Shown here: positions 57,290-64,000 of the stretch, in pieces
Numbering within the stretch: the stretch's first letter is position 1
Layout of the letters: each line of letters begins with the position of its first letter
Assembly (NCBI RefSeq): GCF_021278025.1
Contig: NZ_JAIBHJ010000006.1
Span: forward strand, 62,001 to 126,000
From: Motilimonas sp. E26
Lineage (GTDB): Bacteria > Pseudomonadota > Gammaproteobacteria > Enterobacterales > CBDFNC01
DNA length: 64,000 bases
Direction: 5' to 3'
Position numbers and translations under genes: made by a program
The notes under the pieces: model-generated
Told to the model about the DNA's origin: nothing
The model's database searches: none
Seen by the model: only the letters and a program-made list of their open reading frames with translations

Positions 57290-57673
57290 CTACTTTGGCT
57301 CTTTTGGTTTACGAATACTCAAACCTAATTCTCGGCCGCGGTATTTGGCATAGTAAACACTGCCTGTAAAAAAAGTGGTGGCTAATATTAGCTCGATAAC
57401 AGCTAACCAACGCTCATTCGGATCGGCGATGATCAGGGTGATACTATGTAGAAAATACCACAAGCTGATAAAACTCGCCCAAGCGTAAGTATATGGATTG
57501 CCTTTTAAAATGCCACGTAACGGGAATAATAAAGGAACCAACCACATTACTAGCATGAGAATGGGACTTATCCCTGTAGGGGGCGGCGAAAGCCATAGGT
57601 GCCAAAGCGGCACGTAAATGAGTAAGCCGAAATAGCCGGCTTTCGCGATAGTTCGATAATGTTGCGTTTGCAT
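57290..57673 (-). CDS. DUF2069 inner-membrane protein
   Basis: 127 residues with about four membrane helices (GYFGLLIYVPLWHLWL, ISPILMLVMWLVPLLFPL, and later ones) and a basic tail (LSIRKPKEPK). Fits DUF2069, a small family commonly placed beside arsC/yfgD genes. Its ATG overlaps the TAA of the arsC-like gene by one base (TAATG), so the two are translationally coupled. Function is unknown. Confidence 0.85.
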   Translation of the reverse strand: MQTQHYRTIAKAGYFGLLIYVPLWHLWLSPPPTGISPILMLVMWLVPLLFPLRGILKGNPYTYAWASFISLWYFLHSITLIIADPNERWLAVIELILATTFFTGSVYYAKYRGRELGLSIRKPKEPK

Positions 57674-58023
57674 TAAAAAAGATCCAATACTTGCTCAGGC
57701 GGGCGGCCTAGCGCGGCTTTGTCACCATAAATGACGATAGGGCGCTCAATGAGCTTTGGGTTTTCAACCATGGCATTGAGTAATACTTTTTCATCAACTT
57801 CATCTTTAAGGGCAAGCTCTTTGTATAACGTTTCTTTGGTACGTATGAGCTGGCGAGCAGTGTCAAACCCCAATTTTTTTACTATTTCGCTGAGCAATGC
57901 CGTGCTCAGTGGCGTGGAGAGATACAGCACGATTTCAGGCTGCAGGCCTTGTGCTTCTAATAGGGCGAGTGTTTCTCTGCTCTTTGAGCAACGTGGATTG
58001 TGATAAATTTGCACTTGTGACAT
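57673..58023 (-). CDS. arsC: ArsC family reductase (YfgD-like)
   Basis: 116-residue thioredoxin-fold protein with catalytic Cys12 in IYHNPRCSKSRETL, and the conserved arginines in RTKETLYKE, NPKLIERPIV and LGRPPEQVLDLF. Family members reduce arsenate with glutathione and glutaredoxin, but the chromosomal YfgD type beside bepA/perM has no proven arsenate role and there is no arsR or arsB here. The symbol therefore names the family only. Confidence 0.85.
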   Translation of the reverse strand: MSQVQIYHNPRCSKSRETLALLEAQGLQPEIVLYLSTPLSTALLSEIVKKLGFDTARQLIRTKETLYKELALKDEVDEKVLLNAMVENPKLIERPIVIYGDKAALGRPPEQVLDLF

Positions 58024-58069
58024 GCTGACGCTCCATATTCAGTAATATTGGTATTGTAACCAAAGGGAC

Positions 58070-58540
58070 ATGAGTTTAGTAGTGATGAAAATACGCAACC
58101 TGATCTTGCTTAGTGTTTTAGTTTTGACTGCTTGCGGCCAAGCAGAATTAACCTTATCTAATGGTCAACCCGCTAATTTGGCCGATTATCGTGGCCAATG
58201 GCTGTTGGTAAATTATTATGCGGATTGGTGTAAGCCCTGCATTAAAGAGCTTCCGGCTCTTGATAAGTTTGGCTTAGCTTCAGAGCAACGGCAAGTCATC
58301 GCAGTGAGTTATGATAATTTGCCTTTAGCTGAACTACAAACCAGTTGGCAACAGAGAAATGTATCGTTTCTATTTGCGCGGGTGGAGGTGGATGACTTCA
58401 CGTTGCCAAGGCCCAAAGTGCTGCCAACTACCTATGTGCTAAACCCCCAGGGAGAGTTGGTACAAACATTGGTCGGTGAACAGGATTTAAGCAGTTTGAA
58501 TCAGCACTGGCAGAGCCTTAGCGCTGCGACTGCGCCTTAA
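58070..58540 (+). CDS. TlpA-like thioredoxin-fold lipoprotein
   Basis: 156 residues. The lipobox LVLTAC-GQ gives an envelope lipoprotein. The redox motif WCKPC lies in VNYYADWCKPCIKELPAL, and the cis-Pro segment is VLPTTYVLNPQGE. It probably is a disulfide reductase or exchange protein facing the periplasm. Start uncertain: ATG 58070 is only one base after AGGGA, while ATG 58085 lacks a site. Its end overlaps the convergent bepA by four bases. Confidence 0.85.
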   Translation: MSLVVMKIRNLILLSVLVLTACGQAELTLSNGQPANLADYRGQWLLVNYYADWCKPCIKELPALDKFGLASEQRQVIAVSYDNLPLAELQTSWQQRNVSFLFARVEVDDFTLPRPKVLPTTYVLNPQGELVQTLVGEQDLSSLNQHWQSLSAATAP

Positions 58541-59982
58541 GATCGCAGCTCATCTAAGGCAGCTTGTGCTTGCTTAAATTGTTCAATTCGAGCCTCTATT
58601 CTCGCGCGATCAAGATTATTATTGGTTTCGACACCCGCGCTGGTTAATTCATCAATGGCTTTTCTATAATCGCCATGTAAAGCAAGGTATTCAGCCCTCG
58701 CTTGATAAGCTTTACCTAAATTACCAAGACCTTGATTCACTTTAATCGCCATGGACCAAGCTAACGCATTATCTGGTTGCTGGCGTAAAAATTTGTCGAG
58801 AACGACCAACGCTTTTTCATAGTCCTTCTTTTCCATATAGGTGTTAATTAGGTTGATCACAACCACAGAGTTATTTGGCATTTCTCGGTAGAGAATAGAT
58901 AAACGGTCAATTGCTTGTTGGTGGCGGTTTTGTGCAATATCTAAATCTGTCTTTGTATCGATATAAAACAAGTTTCGTGGCGATTGGGCTAATAATTCAT
59001 CGATTATCTTCTCAGCCTCTGAGTATTTTTCGATTTGTATTAACGCCAAACTCTTACCATAAAGTGCAGCCGCCTCTAACTTGTAATCTTTGTTTTTAAT
59101 CTGATTGTTAAAAAAACTTAAGCTAGTGTTGCCTGACATATTGGAATACCTGGCTTCTATTCGGGCTTTGGCTAATTGGTAAGACAAACTAGGCGATATT
59201 TTTTTGCTCGGGAATTGGGCGGCGCGGTTACGAGACTCCGCTACCCTTGTTTCCGGTAAAGGGTGTGTGAGTAGCATTTGCGGCGGCTTGCTTGAATAGC
59301 GATATTGCGCTGACAATTTACCAAAAAAACCAGCCATTTCTCTCGGATCAAACCCACTTTGGTTCAAGGTCTGAATGCCAATTCGGTCTGCTTCAAATTC
59401 ATGGGTGCGGGTGTAATTGATGTTAGCTTGCATATTAGCCGCAACGCTGGTTTGTAACATTGCAAGGCCTGCTTCAGGGGAAACGAGTGCCAGTAATAAA
59501 GAGCCCGCCATCGCGGCTAGCGTGGCGGGGTTGCTGCGCGATTGTGCTTCCATCATTCGTGCTAAATGGCGCTGTGTAACATGGGCTATTTCATGTGCGA
59601 CAACAGAAGCCAGTTGGCTTTCATTATCTGCATATAAGAATAAGCCAGTATGAATTTTGACGTAGCCGCCAAAAAAAGCGGCAGCGTTTATTTCATTATC
59701 TTGAATTAAAAAGAAATTAAATGGAAATTTCACCGAGTCGGCGTGAGCAACTAAGGTGTGGCCAAGATCAGTAATATATTCAACTAAAACGGGATCATAT
59801 ACTACAGGTAGGCCGCCTCGAGCCATTACGCTAAATGCTTTACCATATTGAATCTCTTTTTCTATGGTTAATGCGCTGGCGCCTGCTGTGCCTATTTCTG
59901 GTAAATTGGCATGAGTAGTGCTGCTTGCAGCGAACAAAAGGATACCTGATATAAGCGAGGTTAAGGCTGATTTTGCAAACAC
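58537..59982 (-). CDS. bepA: Beta-barrel assembly-enhancing protease BepA
   Basis: Periplasmic M48 metalloprotease/chaperone that helps LptD assembly and degrades stalled outer-membrane proteins. Signal peptide about 1-25 (ISGILLFAASSTTHA). The zinc motif HEIAH is in VVAHEIAHVTQRH, and the third ligand Glu is in THEFEADRIG. TPR repeats fill the C-terminal half (about 300-480, for example YEKALVVLDKFLRQQPDN). 481 residues, as in E. coli (487). Start GTG. Same neighbourhood as in E. coli (arsC/yfgD, bepA, perM). Confidence 0.95.
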   Translation of the reverse strand: MFAKSALTSLISGILLFAASSTTHANLPEIGTAGASALTIEKEIQYGKAFSVMARGGLPVVYDPVLVEYITDLGHTLVAHADSVKFPFNFFLIQDNEINAAAFFGGYVKIHTGLFLYADNESQLASVVAHEIAHVTQRHLARMMEAQSRSNPATLAAMAGSLLLALVSPEAGLAMLQTSVAANMQANINYTRTHEFEADRIGIQTLNQSGFDPREMAGFFGKLSAQYRYSSKPPQMLLTHPLPETRVAESRNRAAQFPSKKISPSLSYQLAKARIEARYSNMSGNTSLSFFNNQIKNKDYKLEAAALYGKSLALIQIEKYSEAEKIIDELLAQSPRNLFYIDTKTDLDIAQNRHQQAIDRLSILYREMPNNSVVVINLINTYMEKKDYEKALVVLDKFLRQQPDNALAWSMAIKVNQGLGNLGKAYQARAEYLALHGDYRKAIDELTSAGVETNNNLDRARIEARIEQFKQAQAALDELRS

Positions 59983-60167
59983 GAAGTCATCTCAATTACA
60001 GTGATGACTGCAGCATAAACGCTCTTATGGGGCAGGTGCAAGGTTCGTTGAATTAAAATTGGTCGCTAACAATTAAATATGCTCCATATGTGGATATCGT
60101 TTGTGTTGTTATTTGATTGCCCTGATAATGACAGGGTTGTTTTGTGATTGGGAACAATGAGTAAAAT

Positions 60168-60386
60168 ATGACCACTTTAGATTGCCGAGATCTTTCTTGT
60201 CCAATGCCTTTAATCAATATGCGCCAGTGGTTGGCGAAAGCCCATCCTCCAGCACAGTTAACTTTATTGGTCAGTGATCCCGGTTCAAAACAGGATATTC
60301 CACGTTATTTAATGAAGCACGGTATTCCATTTGAGCGTGAAGAGTTGCCCAGGGCAGCCTTATCATTGGTGATTTTTTTAGCGTGA
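60168..60386 (+). CDS. TusA/SirA family sulfurtransferase-like protein
   Basis: 72 residues. The motif LDCRDLSCPMPLINM holds the sulfur-carrier Cys11 followed by Pro, as in TusA. The later VSDPGSKQDIPRYLMKHG fits the family fold. It begins with ATG 60168 and is followed 31 bp later by perM, so the pair is probably cotranscribed. The true TusA (for tRNA thiolation) may be elsewhere; this copy is the perM-linked type. Confidence 0.85.
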   Translation: MTTLDCRDLSCPMPLINMRQWLAKAHPPAQLTLLVSDPGSKQDIPRYLMKHGIPFEREELPRAALSLVIFLA

Positions 60387-60417
60387 TAAATGAGTGATAT
60401 AGGAGTCGTTTCGGCTT

Positions 60418-61500
60418 ATGTTTGATGTTTTTTCTCGATGGTATAAAGATAGGTTTTCTGATCCCCATGCGGTGACCTTAACTATCTTGTTGGTTTTTGG
60501 CTTTAGTGTGGTGTTCTTTTTCGGCTCATTACTGGCTCCGTTACTGGCGGCGATAGTGATCGCCTATTTACTCGATTGGCCTGTTTGTTCATTGCAACGA
60601 TGGGGGGTTAATCGTACCGGCGCCGCTATTATTGTGTTATTGGCTTTTGTTGGGTTTACGGTACTCGCCTTACTGGGTTTAGTGCCTACTGTGGTTAAAC
60701 AAGGCGCCAACTTTATACGTGAGTTACCTTATATGCTTAACCAAACCCAAGGTTATTTACTGACGTTGCCTGAGAAATATCCCGAAATGGTGGACGCTGA
60801 AATGGTGTCGACTGTTGTTGATAATATTCGGGATAAATTAATCAGTAGTGGTGAAGCAATCGTTTCTTTTTCATTGGGGTCGTTGATTAATTTAGCTGCG
60901 TTGCTAGTTTATTGTATTTTAGTGCCTTTATTGGTGTTTTTTATGCTCAAGGATAAAACGGAGTTAACACAAAATGTTACCCGCTTTTTACCAGAAAATC
61001 GCCAATTGGCAACGCAAGTTTGGGTTGAGATGAACAGCCAGATCATCAATTATATTCGTGGAAAAGTGGTTGAAATTTTGATTGTTGGCAGTGTTAGTTA
61101 TGTTGCATTTGCTGTGCTTGATTTACGCTATTCTGCGTTGTTGGCGGTGTTGGTAGGCCTGTCGGTATTAATTCCCTTCATTGGCGCAGCAGCTGTGACG
61201 GTTCCCGTTGCGTTAGTGGGCGTGTTTCAGTGGGGGTTTACTTCTGAGTTTCTCTACTTAATGATAGCTTATGGTGTCATTCAAGCTCTTGATGGCAATG
61301 TACTCGTGCCGGTTTTATTCTCTGAAGCGGTGAATTTACATCCTGTTGCTATTATTGTCGCGGTACTTGTATTTGGTGGGGTATGGGGTTTTTGGGGAAT
61401 ATTTTTTGCAATTCCTTTGGCAACCTTAGTGAAAGCAGTTGTTAATGCGTGGCCATCGGATAAAGCCAAAGCGGCTGAGTCATTAGCTTCTGCTGAGTAA
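60418..61500 (+). CDS. perM: AI-2E family transporter (PerM)
   Basis: 360-residue inner-membrane protein with about seven to eight helices: two at the start (LTILLVFGFSVVFFFGSLL, LAAIVIAYLLDW), a soluble middle, then the conserved GLSVLIPFIGAAAVTVPVALVG-like region (LIPFIGAAAVTVPVAL) and GFWGIFFAIPLATLVKAVV. This is the PerM/UPF0118 family, whose substrates are mostly unproven. Same place as in E. coli, near bepA and bcp. Confidence 0.93.
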   Translation: MFDVFSRWYKDRFSDPHAVTLTILLVFGFSVVFFFGSLLAPLLAAIVIAYLLDWPVCSLQRWGVNRTGAAIIVLLAFVGFTVLALLGLVPTVVKQGANFIRELPYMLNQTQGYLLTLPEKYPEMVDAEMVSTVVDNIRDKLISSGEAIVSFSLGSLINLAALLVYCILVPLLVFFMLKDKTELTQNVTRFLPENRQLATQVWVEMNSQIINYIRGKVVEILIVGSVSYVAFAVLDLRYSALLAVLVGLSVLIPFIGAAAVTVPVALVGVFQWGFTSEFLYLMIAYGVIQALDGNVLVPVLFSEAVNLHPVAIIVAVLVFGGVWGFWGIFFAIPLATLVKAVVNAWPSDKAKAAESLASAE

Positions 61501-61507
61501 ATAAATG

Positions 61508-61535
61508 TTGCTCCCGTCTTATTGAGCGGGAGCAA
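61508..61535. terminator. Bidirectional terminator, perM/bcp
   Basis: TTGCTCCCG...CGGGAGCAA, perfect 9-bp stem with a 10-nt loop. The following T-run is broken (TGGTTTTATTT), so strength is moderate. Confidence 0.75.
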
Positions 61536-61540
61536 TGGTT

Positions 61541-62008
61541 TTATTTGCTTGCTAAGTAATCCATTACGACTTGATGGTGCTCTTTAGTTTTAAATTTATT
61601 AAATACATGTTCAATGTTGCCTTGTTCATCAATCAAAAAGCTGATGCGATGGATCCCGTCATATTCTTTACCCATAAATTTTTTCAGGCCCCATACTCCA
61701 AACGCATCGGCAATCTTATGGTCTTCATCTGAAAGTAAGTCGAAGTTTAAATTGTCACGTTCAACAAACTTGGTCAGGCGTTTCACGGCATCAGGACTAA
61801 TGCCCAATACCACTAAATTGTTATCAGCCCATTGCGCTTTGCTGTCACGCAAGCCACAAGCTTGGGTGGTACAGCCGGGGGTCATTGCTTTGGGGTAAAA
61901 GTACACCAGTACTTTCTTGCCTTTTAAGTCTGCTAAAGACACAGTTTGGTCGTTTTGATTTTGTAAACTAAACAGCGGGGCTTTATCACCAGCAACAAGT
62001 GTTTGCAT
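61541..62008 (-). CDS. bcp: Thioredoxin-dependent thiol peroxidase (Bcp)
   Basis: Peroxiredoxin Q type: reduces peroxides with thioredoxin. Peroxidatic Cys46 in MTPGCTTQACGLRD with resolving Cys51 five residues on, the atypical two-Cys arrangement. 155 residues (E. coli 156). GGAG lies before the ATG. Convergent with perM; divergent from dapA with no gcvR gene between. Confidence 0.96.
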   Translation of the reverse strand: MQTLVAGDKAPLFSLQNQNDQTVSLADLKGKKVLVYFYPKAMTPGCTTQACGLRDSKAQWADNNLVVLGISPDAVKRLTKFVERDNLNFDLLSDEDHKIADAFGVWGLKKFMGKEYDGIHRISFLIDEQGNIEHVFNKFKTKEHHQVVMDYLASK

Positions 62009-62411
62009 GTTTTACTCCATAATTAATAGTGCGCTTTCGGCCTTCTATACCTATTTCACCAAGTTCTTGGATCAATAAATAGTAATATATTACTTTGATA
62101 AGCTTTGCAGGCAAGGATTCGTGTTAGAAAACGTATCTGTAATTTGTTGTACTGTGGTATCTTTTATTGCTGTTTTCTAGTTTATTGCAAGAGTGTGACG
62201 GGCTAGCTCTATTGGCAGAGCGAGTTTAGTGATACTTTGACAAAAATACCAACTATGTCACTGAGTAAATTGCTTTATGTTACGGGGTCGTTTAATTAGT
62301 GCGCTAAAATCCAGTTTGTTTGGCCTTTTCACTTGGTGATTCATATCTGATGCTTGTTTTTAGCCAGTTGGAAAAGTACCATATTTCGCTCGATTATAAG
62401 GAGATGTCTAA
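62009..62411. other. Spacer between bcp and dapA
   Basis: 403 bp between divergent genes. No gene is convincing, and gcvR, present here in E. coli, is absent. A short stretch at 62200-62224 (GGGCTAGCTCTATTGGCAGAGC...) resembles a tRNA D-arm but has no other tRNA parts. It should contain the promoters of bcp and dapA; AAGGAG precedes the dapA start. Confidence 0.5.
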
Positions 62412-63293
62412 ATGCTAACGGGTAGTATTGTTGCTTTAATCACACCGATGGATGATGCCGGTGAAATTGATTTTCTAGCACTTAAAAGTTTAGTGGATTA
62501 CCACGTTGAAGCAGGTACTGCGGCAATTGTTTCCGTAGGCACAACAGGTGAGTCGGCAACACTTAATGTTGATGATCACGTAAAAGTGGTAATGAAGACA
62601 TTAGAATTCTCCGCTGGCCGTATCCCTGTGATTGCTGGCAATGGCGCTAACTCAACTTCTGAGGCTATTGCGCTAAGTAAATTGTTCCAAAGCAGCGGTG
62701 TTGCAGCAGGCTTGAGTGTGACTCCTTATTACAATAAACCGACACAAGAAGGGTTATTTCTGCATTATAAAGCCATTGCGGAATCTTCAACCTTACCGCA
62801 AATTTTATACAATGTACCCGGTCGTACCGCGGTAGATATGAAGCCAGAAACCGTCGCGCGTTTAGCCAAGTTAGATAATATTATCGGCATCAAAGAAGCG
62901 ACTGGCGATCTACAACGCTTAGCAGATATTAAAGCGTTAGTGAGTGATGACTTTGCACTGTACAGCGGTGACGACGCCACTGGACTTGATTTTATGCTGC
63001 AAGGGGGCCATGGCGTTATTTCTGTTACGACTAACGTGGCTGCTGCGCAAATGGCTAAAATGTGTCAACACGCACAAGCGGGTGAGACTGAAGCGGCTAA
63101 GGCGATAGATCAACGTTTAATGCCAGTACATGATAAATTATTTGTTGAAGCTAACCCGATCCCAGTAAAATGGGCTTGCTACCGTTTGGGGCTGATCCCA
63201 AATAATACATTACGGTTACCTTTAACCACTCTTTCTTCACCGTTGCAACCGGAAGTGGAAGCAGCGTTAAAACAAGCAAGTCTCATCGATTAA
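62412..63293 (+). CDS. dapA: 4-hydroxy-tetrahydrodipicolinate synthase
   Basis: First step of the lysine/diaminopimelate branch. Schiff-base Lys161 in [10 protein letters not shown], the Tyr of LYNVPGRT, and the Thr pair of [10 protein letters not shown] are present. 293 residues, as in E. coli (292). AAGGAG ribosome site. Followed by bamC after 12 bases, as in E. coli. Confidence 0.97.
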   Translation: MLTGSIVALITPMDDAGEIDFLALKSLVDYHVEAGTAAIVSVGTTGESATLNVDDHVKVVMKTLEFSAGRIPVIAGNGANSTSEAIALSKLFQSSGVAAGLSVTPYYNKPTQEGLFLHYKAIAESSTLPQILYNVPGRTAVDMKPETVARLAKLDNIIGIKEATGDLQRLADIKALVSDDFALYSGDDATGLDFMLQGGHGVISVTTNVAAAQMAKMCQHAQAGETEAAKAIDQRLMPVHDKLFVEANPIPVKWACYRLGLIPNNTLRLPLTTLSSPLQPEVEAALKQASLID

Positions 63294-63305
63294 GGCGGTT
63301 ATTGC

Positions 63306-64000
63306 GTGCTAAAAAAACAAGGTATTTTCATTGGCGGCCTGTTAATTACAGTATTGGCTGGTTGTAGTAGTTTTGAGTCACGAAAAAAAGCGACAGATAA
63401 TTTTGATTATTTGGATGCTTCTTTAGCTCAACCCATTTCAACTGCCGGTATAGGTGAGGTTGCCCTTGATACTACTTACAATGTGCCTGCGCTAGGTAAA
63501 GGAGCGCTACCCACTTATTTAGGTGAACAGGTCGATGTGCGTTCGCCTGCTCAAGTTCTGACTGTGCTAGAAGGGACGCGAACAGATGACACGGCAGAAA
63601 ATACAACGGTCATCTTTACCGCCAAAGACCGTGGGGTGGCTGCAAAAGATGATGTGTGGAGCTTGTTACTCAATTTCTTCGAGCAACATAATGTATCGGC
63701 TAAAAATCTAGATAAACTTAAAGGTGAATTAGTTTCAGATACATTTGTGTTTGAACAAGAGTTTGGCTCTTTTTTCAATACGACAGATTATCGTTCAGAA
63801 GAGCAGTACAAATTTACACTCAAAGAGCCTTCATCATCGCGCACGGCAAGCTTAGCTGTTGAGCTGTTGAGTTTTAAAGAGTCGGTTGATGGTGACGTGA
63901 ACACTAAACCATTACTTGATGCGGAAAAGAAGCGTTATGAAATCGGTATGATTAACCGCTTCTTGGTATTTGCATTAGCAGAAAACCAACGTAAAAATGC
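63306..64000 (+). CDS. bamC: Outer-membrane assembly lipoprotein BamC, N-terminal part
   Basis: Lipoprotein of the BAM beta-barrel assembly complex. It starts at GTG 63306 behind AAGGCGG. Lipobox VLAGC-SS gives the acylated Cys at about residue 20. An unstructured N-terminal arm (FDYLDASLAQPIST) is followed by YNVPALGKGALPTYLGEQVDVRSP-type sequence (LGEQVDVRSPAQVL) and the first helix-grip domain. 231 codons are inside the window and open to base 64000, so the gene is cut by the edge. Context dapA-bamC supports the call. Confidence 0.92.
   Translation, partial: MLKKQGIFIGGLLITVLAGCSSFESRKKATDNFDYLDASLAQPISTAGIGEVALDTTYNVPALGKGALPTYLGEQVDVRSPAQVLTVLEGTRTDDTAENTTVIFTAKDRGVAAKDDVWSLLLNFFEQHNVSAKNLDKLKGELVSDTFVFEQEFGSFFNTTDYRSEEQYKFTLKEPSSSRTASLAVELLSFKESVDGDVNTKPLLDAEKKRYEIGMINRFLVFALAENQRKN

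Noticed and set aside
62200-62224. tRNA-like D-arm (GCTCTATTGGCAGAGC)
   Set aside because: No anticodon arm, T-arm or acceptor follows; most likely chance similarity.

Overview
The window looks like chromosomal DNA of a marine gamma-proteobacterium, most likely an Alteromonadales relative of Shewanella. Gene content and order point there: seqA-pgm, fabB/mnmC, pdxB-usg-fimV-truA-folC-dedD-cvpA-purF, purMN/upp-uraA-hda, bcp/dapA-bamC, and small families typical of that group (DUF2999, DUF3081, DUF2788, DUF2069, DUF2066). By eye the base composition is moderately AT-rich and even, apart from the spacers. SeqA implies Dam-type GATC methylation. Species assignment is inference only.

Layout. 1-3.3 kb: N-acetylglucosamine use, nagB-nagA divergent from the transporter nagE, with two similar candidate NagC-type operators between them. 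3.4-8.6 kb: glnS, then fur, fldA, ybfE, a DUF2788 protein and ybfF on the minus strand, then seqA. 8.6-14 kb: pgm and glgP (glycogen breakdown) and an astE-like gene. 14-24.8 kb: DAHP synthase, epmC-yfcL, a REC-CheC/PAS-GGDEF signalling pair, a DUF922 protease, mnmC, fabB, pdxB, usg. 25-32.4 kb: fimV, truA, folC, dedD, cvpA, purF; accD, often found between truA and folC, is absent there. 32.5-37.1 kb: a Yip1-family protein, ppiB-lpxH, cysS, folD.

37.2-38.3 kb is a tRNA operon with a stringent-type promoter (Arg, His, Leu, Pro, His, Pro). It also carries two near-identical tRNA-Pro 5'-half elements, each exactly 101 bp upstream of an intact tRNA-Pro, and a 3'-half remnant before the terminator. 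I regard this as the most unusual structure in the window.

38.4-45 kb is the accessory part: DUF3081, a divergent SelO, a 61-nt palindrome, yjbQ, DUF2999, a nucleotidase, a truncated GGDEF remnant, a two-gene secreted/lipoprotein cassette of unknown function, and about 760 bp without a convincing gene. 45-49.3 kb is a complete polyhydroxybutyrate set (phaB-phaA-phasin-phaC). It is followed by an S9 peptidase gene whose 661-codon frame is broken by three in-frame stops but no frameshift.

51.4-64 kb returns to conserved order: purM-purN, upp-uraA, a DUF2066 protein, hda, arsC-like/DUF2069, a thioredoxin-like lipoprotein, bepA, a TusA-family protein, perM, bcp, dapA, and bamC running off the end. 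The nagA gene runs off the start. Most of the window is ordinary housekeeping DNA. The points worth attention are the tRNA-Pro fragments, the interrupted peptidase, the secreted cassette beside the GGDEF remnant, and several strong unexplained inverted repeats.
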